From: an uncultured Clostridia bacterium
Lineage (GTDB): Bacteria; Bacillota; Clostridia; Oscillospirales; Acutalibacteraceae
Assembly: GCA_946535695.1 (NCBI GenBank)
Contig: CAMNDS010000003.1
Coordinates: 1 to 19,964 of the forward strand
Direction of reading: 5' to 3'
Length of the DNA stretch: 19,964 nt
Shown here piece by piece: positions 1-6,169 of this stretch. The position numbers were made by a program, and so were the translations under genes. The notes beneath the pieces were generated by a model. That model did no database searches. It saw only the letters and a program-made list of their open reading frames with translations, and was not told where the DNA came from. The number at the start of each line of letters is the position of its first letter. Position 1 is the first letter of the stretch.

Positions 1-727
1 CTAAATATGCATTCGGCATACAATCCATTATATATAAATTAGGATTATTTTTATCAATTTCTTCTTGCGTATTAGATATTTGAAATTTATTTTTAAATAT
101 TTGCGGATTATTATAATGTGTATGCCCAACGATTTGCACCCATTTTATATTATTATCTCCTGCATACATATCTAATTTTAATGCTTCGGGGCGAATCCAT
201 ATAGGGCTTGAATACCAACTATTTCCATAACAGTCTCCACCACCTTTATAAGTAAATTTAAATGTCATATCATTCATTTCATTAATGAATTCTAAATTAT
301 CATCATTAATATCAAATTTAGCATTTTCTTTTAACCAGGTGTTAGATACTCCAGCATGTGAATATATAGTTTTATTAATTTTATCTATATATACATATTG
401 TAATAATTTTTCTTTTCTTAATTCATTTAATTGTATTTTTGCCCAGGACGCATATGAAGAACGATATCCAGAATAATGTTCATACCAATTTAAATAGTGA
501 TAATCATGATTACCAATTAGCATAATAAATTTTCCTGATTTATCTATATTATGTTGTTTTTGTAAATATGTTATATCTACAAAACATCGTTTAATAGATT
601 CATCAGAACCGTGAAAATTATCAAAATAATCACCAAGAATAATAACTTCATCGGGATTTTCTAAATCATATATTCTTTTAAAATTATCCCAGTGACCGTG
701 AATATCTCCTATAATTAGTCTTTTCAT
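1..727 (-). CDS. Calcineurin-like metallophosphoesterase (3' end outside window)
   Basis: The frame is open from the ATG at 727 to the left edge, so the C-terminus is missing; about 242 codons are visible. It reads as a metallophosphoesterase: GDIHGH at residues 7-12 supplies the first metal-binding Asp and His, GDYFD follows at 32-36, GNHD at 72-75, then SHAG near 125 and GHTH near 200. This is the full motif order of the calcineurin-like/PrpE-like phosphatase family, which hydrolyses phosphoesters with two metal ions. Substrate (phosphoprotein, nucleotide or nucleic acid) cannot be told. No Shine-Dalgarno sequence precedes the start. It lies 5 nt downstream of the broken small gene at 733-988, so they were probably co-transcribed. 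No frame damage is seen in this gene. Family assignment is strong; biological role is open. Confidence 0.93.
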   Translation of the reverse strand, partial: MKRLIIGDIHGHWDNFKRIYDLENPDEVIILGDYFDNFHGSDESIKRCFVDITYLQKQHNIDKSGKFIMLIGNHDYHYLNWYEHYSGYRSSYASWAKIQLNELRKEKLLQYVYIDKINKTIYSHAGVSNTWLKENAKFDINDDNLEFINEMNDMTFKFTYKGGGDCYGNSWYSSPIWIRPEALKLDMYAGDNNIKWVQIVGHTHYNNPQIFKNKFQISNTQEEIDKNNPNLYIMDCMPNAYL

Positions 728-732
728 TATAC

Positions 733-988
733 TTAAAATGAAATTTCAGATTCTTTATAATTTTTTATTGTTTGTTTAAATTCTTCTTGGGCATTTTTAA
801 TATCTCGAATTCCGAATTCGAGCTCGAATTCGAGATAATGCTTCTTCTCCCATTTTATCTACTTTTTCTGCTAAATAAGGAAGAACTGTTTTAATAGCTT
901 CATCTATATCTAAGCGAGAACAATCTTTACCTGATATATTTCTTTCAGAATAAACTTTAAGAACCCTATATGCATATTCAAATTTCAT
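733..988 (-). pseudogene. Small gene of unknown function, frameshifted by a 25-bp insertion
   Basis: Reading from the ATG at 988, the protein begins MKFEYAYRVLKVYSER and runs to a lysine/glutamate-rich helix ending MGEEALSR. There the frame enters a 25-bp EcoRI/SacI-rich block (about 809-833) and stops at 797-799. Deleting exactly those 25 bp joins ALSR to DIKNAQEEFKQTIKNYKE and restores a 76-residue reading frame ending in TAA at 733-735, five nt before the metallophosphoesterase start. The restored protein is hydrophilic and mostly helical; I do not recognise a family. A longer start at 1045 only adds residues encoded by the 9-bp tandem repeat and is unlikely. The ATG overlaps the end of the upstream broken frame. 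Whether the break is real or a sequence artefact cannot be decided here. Confidence 0.7.
809..833. other. 25-bp insertion made of EcoRI and SacI sites
   Basis: GAATTC occurs at 807-812, 814-819 and 826-831 with GAGCTC at 820-825, forming a near-palindromic, GC-richer block in an AT-rich region. TCGA lies at both ends, so the exact borders are ambiguous by a few bases. Removing 25 bp restores the reading frame of the gene at 733-988. It looks like a synthetic linker or adapter remnant, though a natural insertion cannot be excluded. Confidence 0.8.
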
Positions 989-1413
989 ATAAATTATATA
1001 AATTATATAAATTATATAAATTATTACATGTATTTTTAACTGCATGTAATGATTTATTCGTAGAAGAATCTATAATTTTTACCCCTTTATTATACGCTTC
1101 GATAATCGTCGGTTTTATAATTGCTTTACTTAATTTTCCAATGTTTTCCAATACCCATGATTCATATTTGTTATAGGTCTCCTATATATACGAAATCTCC
1201 AAGCTTGTCGTACATGTTTTTAAATTCAATCAATTCAAGTTTTTTCTATAGCCACATCGCGTATTCGTTCCAATAGATTTTGATACCCGTTTTTACTCCG
1301 ACTATTACGATTTCGTGACCAACTTCTTCGCCAAGACAACTTTCATTAAAAGTTACTTTTCCGAGAGGTTTTATTTTTACCTCTTCTTCGAGATAATCAT
1401 TGATATATTTCAT
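978..1413 (-). pseudogene. Unknown gene interrupted by an amber codon and a one-base frameshift
   Basis: From the ATG at 1413 the frame begins MKYINDYLEEEVKIKPLGKV and reaches NEYAMWL, followed by TAG at 1246-1248 after 55 codons. Past the amber the same frame continues with protein-like sequence (KKLELIEFKNMYDKLGDF) to a TAA at 1171-1173. Removing one C of the CC pair just upstream of that TAA shifts into YNKYESWVLENIGKLSKAII and on to a TGA at 978-980, finishing with four NLY repeats. The simplest reading is one ancestral protein of about 144 residues with two lesions. I do not recognise it. The alternative is a short intact 55-aa gene followed by a separate non-ATG frame. The final codons overlap the start of the gene at 988. 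Confidence 0.55.
988..1023. repeat. Four perfect tandem copies of a 9-bp unit
   Basis: The unit TATAAATTA occurs four times end to end with no mismatch. Being a multiple of three, it encodes Asn-Leu-Tyr four times in the minus-strand frame ending at 978. Its left end overlaps the ATG of the next gene. A slippage-prone microsatellite. Confidence 0.9.
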
Positions 1414-1444
1414 TTTTTATTTGATAATTTATAAATTTATATAT

Positions 1445-1466
1445 TAAAAAACTAAAGATCTTTAGT
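1445..1466 (-). terminator. Rho-independent terminator after the P-loop gene
   Basis: The perfect palindrome ACTAAAGATCTTTAGT (1451-1466), read on the minus strand, is followed at once by a run of T. It lies 23 nt past the stop of the P-loop gene. The stem is A/T-rich with a GATC tip, so it may be weak. Confidence 0.6.
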
Positions 1467-1489
1467 GTAAGATTTATATATTGTAATAA

Positions 1490-2470
1490 TTAATCTTCAC
1501 CTATCAAATTCATTTCAACCATCATCGTATAAAGTTTATAAAGGTCACATTCATATTCTGCATTCTGCCGACACCCCCCATAATAATCATGCTCATCCCA
1601 TGTATGTATTGAAACAGTTTTATTATATAACTTCTTATATTGAAGAAATCCAATATTGGGACAAAGTTCAATAAGCAAATCATCAAACTCTTTAAATGAT
1701 TCTGGTTGTTTATCTGCTTCGATAGTTCCATGATTTCCCCAACAATCTCCCCATGAACCACCAAGACTCCATGATTCACTTTTCATTATATCATTTTTCG
1801 CATATGATTCATGAATCTTAAATAATTTTTCATATGTATTCATTTTATGTACCTCCTTTTCGATAATAGTAAAATTAAATTTTGGAAAATCTTTTTTTAA
1901 TTCGTTTATATTCGGCTTTTCAAATTTTGCACTCTTAATAGTAATATCAGCAAGTTTATCACGATTACGTATTGCATCATTAATTAAACACGTTTCACGA
2001 TCTTCGATAAAATATACGAACTGTATAGTAATATTTCTTTTAATATTTCTTTTATCTAATTGTTCTTTTATTGCATGAACTAATTGGTGTTGAATAACAT
2101 TAGTAAGAAATAACCCATCAAAAATCCAATGGTTATATAAATTTTTTCGTTGTTGAATATCATAAGCCATACAATTGGCTCTTAAGATTTGCGGGAATGT
2201 ATATTTATATATAAGTTCTCTATCAAAATCAATATATCTTATGTTTTGCATAGAATATACTACACTTGAACCACCGATTTCTTCAGCATAGTGTGTTTTG
2301 CCGCTACCAGGTAGACCAACTAAAATTTCTATAAGAATGTTATCATCAAGAATATGAACGCCAGCAACAAAATCTTCGATTCTGTTCATACGGTCGCCAA
2401 TAGTATCATTTTTATCATCCGTACGCATTACATATTCTAATGCTTTTTCTCTAATTTGTTCTTCTGTCAT
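1490..2470 (-). CDS. P-loop kinase-like protein with an added C-terminal domain
   Basis: A 326-residue protein in two parts. Residues 47-60 hold a beta strand and Walker A motif (GLPGSGKTH), as in AAA_33/zeta-toxin/polynucleotide-kinase-like phosphotransferases; an acidic strand (IDFDRE, near 80-85) and Arg-rich stretches to about 170 fit a small-molecule or nucleic-acid kinase fold. Residues 210-326 look like a separate module rich in Trp, Gly, Cys and acidic residues (SLGGSWGDCWGNHG) that I do not recognise. The boundary carries its own strong Shine-Dalgarno sequence and ATG (1843) in the same frame, so the C-terminal 117 residues may also be made alone. The chosen ATG at 2470 lacks a Shine-Dalgarno sequence. 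The substrate is unknown; the P-loop call is firm. Confidence 0.88.
   Translation of the reverse strand: MTEEQIREKALEYVMRTDDKNDTIGDRMNRIEDFVAGVHILDDNILIEILVGLPGSGKTHYAEEIGGSSVVYSMQNIRYIDFDRELIYKYTFPQILRANCMAYDIQQRKNLYNHWIFDGLFLTNVIQHQLVHAIKEQLDKRNIKRNITIQFVYFIEDRETCLINDAIRNRDKLADITIKSAKFEKPNINELKKDFPKFNFTIIEKEVHKMNTYEKLFKIHESYAKNDIMKSESWSLGGSWGDCWGNHGTIEADKQPESFKEFDDLLIELCPNIGFLQYKKLYNKTVSIHTWDEHDYYGGCRQNAEYECDLYKLYTMMVEMNLIGED
1841..1858 (-). promoter_or_regulatory. Strong internal Shine-Dalgarno sequence and start codon
   Basis: On the minus strand AAGGAGGT is followed seven bases later by an in-frame ATG (codon 210 of the P-loop gene). It is one of only two strong Shine-Dalgarno sequences I see at a start. 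It could give a separate 117-aa product or mark an old gene fusion. Confidence 0.6.
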
Positions 2471-2481
2471 AGCGAAAATTA

Positions 2482-2562
2482 TTATATATCAATTACAACT
2501 TTACCGCCTGAAATAAGCAGTTCGAAATGTTGTTTTCCAACTGTCCGTTCTTTATAATACAT
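2482..2562 (-). CDS. Very small protein, 26 residues
   Basis: An ATG at 2562 opens a frame beginning MYYKERTVGKQHFELL and ending SGGKVVIDI with TAA. It fills most of the gap between the methyltransferase (stop 5 nt upstream of this ATG) and the P-loop gene (start 11 nt downstream), on the same strand, as expected for a small co-transcribed gene. The leader AAAGAAA is only weakly Shine-Dalgarno-like. No family is recognisable, and chance cannot be excluded at this length. Confidence 0.4.
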   Translation of the reverse strand: MYYKERTVGKQHFELLISGGKVVIDI

Positions 2563-2567
2563 TTTCT

Positions 2568-3320
2568 TTAAAATAATCCATTTCCATAATTTTCTATTCT
2601 TTTAATTGATTCATTATAATATTGTTCATTTGTTTCAAATCCAATAAAATGTCTTCCAGTATTTAATGACGCTATTGCTATTGTTCCACTTCCTGAACAA
2701 TTATCTAAAAGTAAATCACCTGGATTAGAATAAGTTTTAATTAGTTCTTCATATAAAGCTATCGGTTTTTGTGTTGGATGTATATTTGAAGTTAAAATAT
2801 CACGTTTAAATTTCCACACTTGTGTTGGATATCTAAATCCCGTGTCATTATATTCAAAAACTTTTTTATCATTATTATCATCAACTAATTTTCCAAGTTT
2901 TCCATTTTTAACTTTGTTTCCACGTTTAGGTCCATCATATTTAACCATTTGCGGATTATATGTGCATTGGTTTTTATAAAATATTGAAATAGTTTCAACA
3001 TCCTTACCAACTCGTCGTTTAACTTGCATAATATTGGTTAAACGTTCTTTTTGCCAATATATGTCATATCTATAATCTTTAAGATTACTTACTCGCAATA
3101 ATGATGAAAATGGCTCTTGTCCAAATAAAACAATAGCACCATTATCTTTAATAATCCTATTATATTGTTCCCAAAGTTTATCAAATGGAATTATAATATC
3201 CCATGCACATTTAGTTGTTCCATAAGGCAAATCACAAATAATACAATCAATAGATTTATCATCTATTTTTTGCATTCCAGATAAACAATCTTCATTATAT
3301 ATTTTATCAATTTCTATCAT
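2568..3320 (-). CDS. Beta-class DNA (adenine-N6 or cytosine-N4) methyltransferase
   Basis: A 250-residue protein with amino-methyltransferase motifs in beta-class order: catalytic motif IV first (DLPYGTT at 30-36, a DPPY variant), then HPTQKP at 181-186, then the S-adenosylmethionine-binding motif I at the C-terminus (DNCSGSGT at 206-213). Such enzymes methylate an exocyclic amino group of adenine or cytosine at a short DNA site; target and base cannot be read from the sequence. No restriction enzyme is adjacent, so it is likely a solitary phage methyltransferase that protects the genome or affects regulation. I chose the ATG at 3320 because the longer frame requires a TTG start overlapping the preceding small gene. 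It follows that 19-aa frame by 8 nt. Confidence 0.92.
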   Translation of the reverse strand: MIEIDKIYNEDCLSGMQKIDDKSIDCIICDLPYGTTKCAWDIIIPFDKLWEQYNRIIKDNGAIVLFGQEPFSSLLRVSNLKDYRYDIYWQKERLTNIMQVKRRVGKDVETISIFYKNQCTYNPQMVKYDGPKRGNKVKNGKLGKLVDDNNDKKVFEYNDTGFRYPTQVWKFKRDILTSNIHPTQKPIALYEELIKTYSNPGDLLLDNCSGSGTIAIASLNTGRHFIGFETNEQYYNESIKRIENYGNGLF

Positions 3321-3328
3321 TTGCTTTC

Positions 3329-3388
3329 TCAAAATAAAATTTTATCAACATATGTATGTGCCAATTCTAGAATCTTTTCTTTTGTCAT
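3329..3388 (-). CDS. Tiny 19-residue protein or leader peptide
   Basis: The ATG at 3388 is preceded by AAGGAGG at good spacing, the strongest translation signal in this block along with the one at 1843. The product, MTKEKILELAHTYVDKILF, ends in TGA just ahead of the methyltransferase start. Its opening resembles that of the P-loop protein (MTEEQIREKALEYV), so it may be the stub of a larger gene. It could also be a leader peptide coupling translation into the methyltransferase. Translation is well supported by the ribosome site; a function for so short a peptide is not. Confidence 0.45.
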   Translation of the reverse strand: MTKEKILELAHTYVDKILF

Positions 3389-3404
3389 AATAATGTGCCT
3401 CCTT
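3386..3404 (-). promoter_or_regulatory. Strong Shine-Dalgarno sequence shared with the site at 1843
   Basis: AAGGAGGCACAT on the minus strand precedes the ATG at 3388. The site at 1843 reads AAGGAGGTACAT, the same in 11 of 12 bases including sequence beyond the Shine-Dalgarno core. Most other starts in the window lack such a signal. Confidence 0.65.
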
Positions 3405-3564
3405 ATTTTTTAGCTTCAATTACATAATTATAAACTTCATTAACTTTTTTATGTGTATCAACAATATAGTACGCAGTTGTTGCAATAATACCAATAATAA
3501 ATAGCGTTTCTATTATTGCAAAAAACCCACTTAATATCGAATAATCATCATTAAATTTTTTCAT
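3403..3564 (-). CDS. Small single-pass membrane protein, 53 residues
   Basis: The ATG at 3564 opens a frame starting MKKFNDDYSILSGFF. Residues about 13-34 form one uninterrupted hydrophobic segment rich in Ile, Phe and Ala, followed by a polar helix with KK near the end (YVIEAKK) and TAA. The charge pattern fits a one-pass inner-membrane protein. Its stop lies within the Shine-Dalgarno region of the 19-aa frame, which suggests translational coupling. It has no recognisable family; small phage membrane proteins can be holins, spanins or superinfection-exclusion factors, but nothing here picks one. Confidence 0.65.
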   Translation of the reverse strand: MKKFNDDYSILSGFFAIIETLFIIGIIATTAYYIVDTHKKVNEVYNYVIEAKK

Positions 3565-3576
3565 TGCTTTTGTTTA

Positions 3577-3743
3577 TTAAAAATTTTGATATATAAATAT
3601 AGGACCATCATTTTGCCGGTATAATGTTTTAAATGCTTCTGGATGTTTAAATTCATCTGCATCTTTAAAAGACTTATGTATTTTTAATATAGACCAGTCT
3701 ACCAGTCTTTTTTAATTGTCCAAATTTCTAATTTTGTTTTCAT
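3577..3743 (-). pseudogene. Small gene broken by an 8-bp tandem duplication
   Basis: From the ATG at 3743 the frame reads MKTKLEIWTIKKDW and then hits TAG. At that point an 8-bp block is present twice in tandem (3693-3700 and 3701-3708). Removing one copy joins KKDW to SILKIHKSFKDADEFKHPEA and continues to a TAA at 3577-3579, giving 52 residues. The restored product is a basic, soluble-looking small protein without a family I know. Placement between same-strand genes with short gaps supports it as a real gene before the lesion. The amber codon is created by the duplication itself. Confidence 0.65.
3693..3708. repeat. Perfect 8-bp tandem duplication
   Basis: ACCAGTCT occurs twice in direct contact. 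Loss of one copy restores the 52-aa frame at 3577-3743, so the duplication is probably recent or an assembly or replication error. Confidence 0.85.
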
Positions 3744-3758
3744 AACTATTATTTCTTT

Positions 3759-4421
3759 TCATATTTCAAAAATTTTACGTATTACAAATATATCGCCTTC
3801 TTTTAATAGTTTAATAAGGTCTTTCGTTGTATATTGAGTATCATTGACAAAACTATATTTGTCAAGATTAAATTTTTTAATATAAGTTATAAGTGCTTCT
3901 TTTTGCGCATCTGTAATATCTGGAGTATATAAACAATTTTTCCCAGTAGGGTCAAAATTTATATCTAGATGAGCATAATACCTAATGTCGTATGCATGTA
4001 CTTTTATAAACCCTGCATATTCAAGCCGATAATCTAATGAATAACTTGAGCGATTCATCATAATCTTATGATTAATTGAATCTTTATATATAGAATATAC
4101 AAGGTTAGCAAGCGTAAGATGGGCTAGCCCATTTTCTGTTGATTCTAATAAATAGAATTTTCCATCAGGTGCAATAAAGCCAACAGGCGCTTTAAATTTA
4201 GAAGGGTCATCACTTCCAACTGGGCTAAGAATTGCTTCAGCTGGTCCAGTTTCAAATATATCTTTTTTATCAGTGACTCGTTTAGATATGATATCAGCAA
4301 TATCATATTCATCAAAAACTGAATCACCTTCGTAGCTCGGCACCTCAAGATATAACGTTACTTTTGCATATCTTTTCTTGTGTGTTGTCGGAGTTAATTC
4401 AGTTTCAAAATCTTGATACAT
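3759..4421 (-). CDS. Unrecognised phage protein, 220 residues
   Basis: I chose the ATG at 4421 (MYQDFETELTPTTHKKRYAK); the frame stays open to 4490, but the extra residues are low-complexity Ile/Lys/Tyr encoded by promoter-like A/T DNA. The protein has a beta strand with mixed charge near the start, a central stretch with APVGFIAPDGKFYLLES (about 93-109), and a basic helical C-terminus ending VIRKIFEI before TGA. No catalytic motif, signal peptide or membrane segment is evident. It heads the minus-strand block and is divergent from the gene at 4502, with a TATATATAAATA element 26 nt upstream of its ATG. Function unknown; confidence concerns only its being a gene. Confidence 0.8.
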   Translation of the reverse strand: MYQDFETELTPTTHKKRYAKVTLYLEVPSYEGDSVFDEYDIADIISKRVTDKKDIFETGPAEAILSPVGSDDPSKFKAPVGFIAPDGKFYLLESTENGLAHLTLANLVYSIYKDSINHKIMMNRSSYSLDYRLEYAGFIKVHAYDIRYYAHLDINFDPTGKNCLYTPDITDAQKEALITYIKKFNLDKYSFVNDTQYTTKDLIKLLKEGDIFVIRKIFEI

Positions 4422-4446
4422 AATCTTATTTGTTTTTGTAAATATG

Positions 4447-4460
4447 TATTTATATATAAA
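4447..4460. promoter_or_regulatory. Candidate divergent promoter elements
   Basis: The plus strand reads TATATATAAA at 4451-4460, 41 nt before the ATG at 4502. The minus strand reads TATATATAAATA across 4458-4447, 25 nt before the ATG at 4421; it contains TATAAATA, the form of a T4 late promoter -10 box. The 12-mer recurs at 9696-9707. In DNA this A/T-rich chance matches are common, so this rests on position and recurrence. Confidence 0.4.
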
Positions 4461-4501
4461 AATATGTATATAATTTAATATTTTTATCAAAAAATAATTA
4501 T

Positions 4502-5383
4502 ATGACGTTCGTGCATAGTTTTTGGTCTAAGCCACTATTAAATAATAAATTCAACGATATACAAACTATTCTCCCCGTCGTATTAACAGATTATGCAGTA
4601 TCTGCAAGTTTTATACATAAGTACGGACATAGTATTAAATTATATGCTGATAAAATAGGAATAGAACTTTTAAAATTTATTCCGTACGATGAGATAATAG
4701 AAGTAAACACGTTAGATGATGAAAGTATTCATTTCGCTGCGCAGATAAAATTTGAAGCTCTTAAAAAGATGTCGCTAGATGAGATACTTATAGACGGAGA
4801 TTTATTTATGAGATTACCAGAGGCTTTTGATCGGTTGAATGAGCTGGGAAAAAATAATGATTTTGTATATTCTATGTTTGAACCAAATAATTTTATTCTA
4901 TCCTCAAATCAACAAATAAATAAATATCAATCTATGAGTGATATTATGAAAAGATATTCTGCGGAATTTATTCCTCCATATAGACTCGATCGTACATTAT
5001 ATGCTTATCAGTGGCCAAATACTAGTTTGATGCTTTTTAATAATCAACAATTAAAAGATGAATATATCCGTCAGTATGAATATTATAAAAAACTATTATC
5101 CAACGAAGACTTTGGTGTTTGTTGGCCAGATATAATTATTGAACAACGGCATATGCATAAACTATTAAATACGGGATATACATCCGCGCCGATGATAGAT
5201 GATTTTCCATCGTATGAATCAAACAAATATGCGTTAAAGATCGGATTCACTCATTTGGGTTATGCGAAAATATATTTCAACGAAACGGCGTCCGAATGGT
5301 TAAAAACTCTTAATTATAAATTATATACATATATAAAAGAGTTCGATATAAAAAAATTATTATATAGATATATCGATATATGA
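4502..5383 (+). CDS. DUF6734-like, possible glycosyltransferase-fold protein
   Basis: A 293-residue protein starting MTFVHSFWSKPLLNNKF. The opening (H/Q-SFWSKP), a His-Lys-Tyr-Gly-His stretch near 40 and an Asp-rich strand DEILIDGDLFM (about 93-103) are what I associate with DUF6734-type proteins, often placed near the GT-A glycosyltransferase/capsular polysaccharide superfamily; the DGD would play the metal-binding DxD part. This assignment is from recall of the pattern. It opens the plus-strand operon, and its TGA overlaps the next ATG (ATGA), so the two are translationally coupled. Position beside probable virion genes suggests modification of a structural or host surface sugar, which is inference. 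Confidence 0.82.
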   Translation: MTFVHSFWSKPLLNNKFNDIQTILPVVLTDYAVSASFIHKYGHSIKLYADKIGIELLKFIPYDEIIEVNTLDDESIHFAAQIKFEALKKMSLDEILIDGDLFMRLPEAFDRLNELGKNNDFVYSMFEPNNFILSSNQQINKYQSMSDIMKRYSAEFIPPYRLDRTLYAYQWPNTSLMLFNNQQLKDEYIRQYEYYKKLLSNEDFGVCWPDIIIEQRHMHKLLNTGYTSAPMIDDFPSYESNKYALKIGFTHLGYAKIYFNETASEWLKTLNYKLYTYIKEFDIKKLLYRYIDI

Positions 5384-6168
5384 ATATAGAAATAGAAGAT
5401 CAAATAGATTATCAATTTATTATGCGAGTACAAGCGGAAGTGACATCATCTTGCGCTCTCCCATTTGCTTTACCAGCCGATCGTATACCCGAGTATATTT
5501 TACAGGCGGCTCAGTGGTTTTGGCAAAATGATGATTGGTCTCTAGAAGAACGTTATTATTTTATTAAAAATCAAGATATTTGTAAAGGTAATAAATTAAA
5601 TAAGATCGTACAGTTACCTCCTCAAATCATGGGTGTGTTTGGTTGTTATCGTACTGATGATTCTTTAAAGTATGGGGCTATGGGTGATTTTTCTATAGAA
5701 AGAATGATGTTAAGTACTTACTCGACTATGGGAGGTATGGGTAGTGTCGGTGGCGGTATCGGTCAGCCGGGTACAGGGTATACGTTGAAAGATGTAGTCG
5801 CGGGTTTATATGAAATAGATACGTTTAATCAGATGCTTAATCCTCCTATTACGTTTAACTATAATCCTTTTTCATCTAAGTTAGTCATACTAGGAGACTT
5901 AGGATATTCAGATTTACTTATTCAGTGTATGAAACGTTGCAGAATACAGGATTTATATAATAATTATTACTTCTTTCGATTAGTTGTTTGTTTCTGTAAA
6001 AGAGCGTTAAGTACGATTTATGGTATGTATGATTTTAAACTTCCAGGTGGTATATCTATTAATTATTCAAGTCTATCGGATGCCGCGAATAATGAAATAG
6101 AAGAAATAAAAGAATACGTCGAGAGAAATAGATCAAATGCATATTTTTTCCAACCTAATACTTTATAA
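5380..6168 (+). CDS. Probable virion structural protein (unrecognised)
   Basis: A 262-residue protein, MNIEIEDQIDYQFIMRVQAE at its start. It contains a helix with paired Trp and acidic residues (AAQWFWQNDDWSLEERYYF, about 43-61), a glycine-rich flexible loop (MGGMGSVGGGIGQPGTG, near 116-132), a hydrophobic strand pair near 168-176 and two aromatic helices before a polar C-terminus. This mix of N-terminal helices and a Gly-rich loop resembles head-to-tail connector or neck proteins, but I cannot name a family. It shares ATGA with the preceding gene and is followed after one base by the next ATG. Cys residues at 25, 69, 88, 188, 192, 210 and 212 do not form an obvious metal site. Confidence 0.82.
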   Translation: MNIEIEDQIDYQFIMRVQAEVTSSCALPFALPADRIPEYILQAAQWFWQNDDWSLEERYYFIKNQDICKGNKLNKIVQLPPQIMGVFGCYRTDDSLKYGAMGDFSIERMMLSTYSTMGGMGSVGGGIGQPGTGYTLKDVVAGLYEIDTFNQMLNPPITFNYNPFSSKLVILGDLGYSDLLIQCMKRCRIQDLYNNYYFFRLVVCFCKRALSTIYGMYDFKLPGGISINYSSLSDAANNEIEEIKEYVERNRSNAYFFQPNTL

Positions 6169-6169
6169 A

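Noticed and set aside
1128..1166. Short minus-strand frame MNHGYWKTLEN with a nearby AGGAG
   Set aside because: Eleven codons only, poor spacing, and it lies out of frame within the better-supported damaged gene at 978-1413.
3321..3332. TTG start extending the methyltransferase to 3332
   Set aside because: The ATG at 3320 gives a normal beta-class start (MIEIDKIYNEDCL), while the TTG overlaps the 19-aa frame that has a strong ribosome site.
3592..3599. TATAAATA on the plus strand as a late promoter
   Set aside because: No plus-strand gene follows; it lies at the 3' end of a minus-strand gene, so it is probably chance in A/T-rich DNA.
4422..4490. Upstream extension of the gene at 3759-4421
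   Set aside because: The added residues are Ile/Lys/Tyr low complexity encoded by promoter-like A/T sequence.
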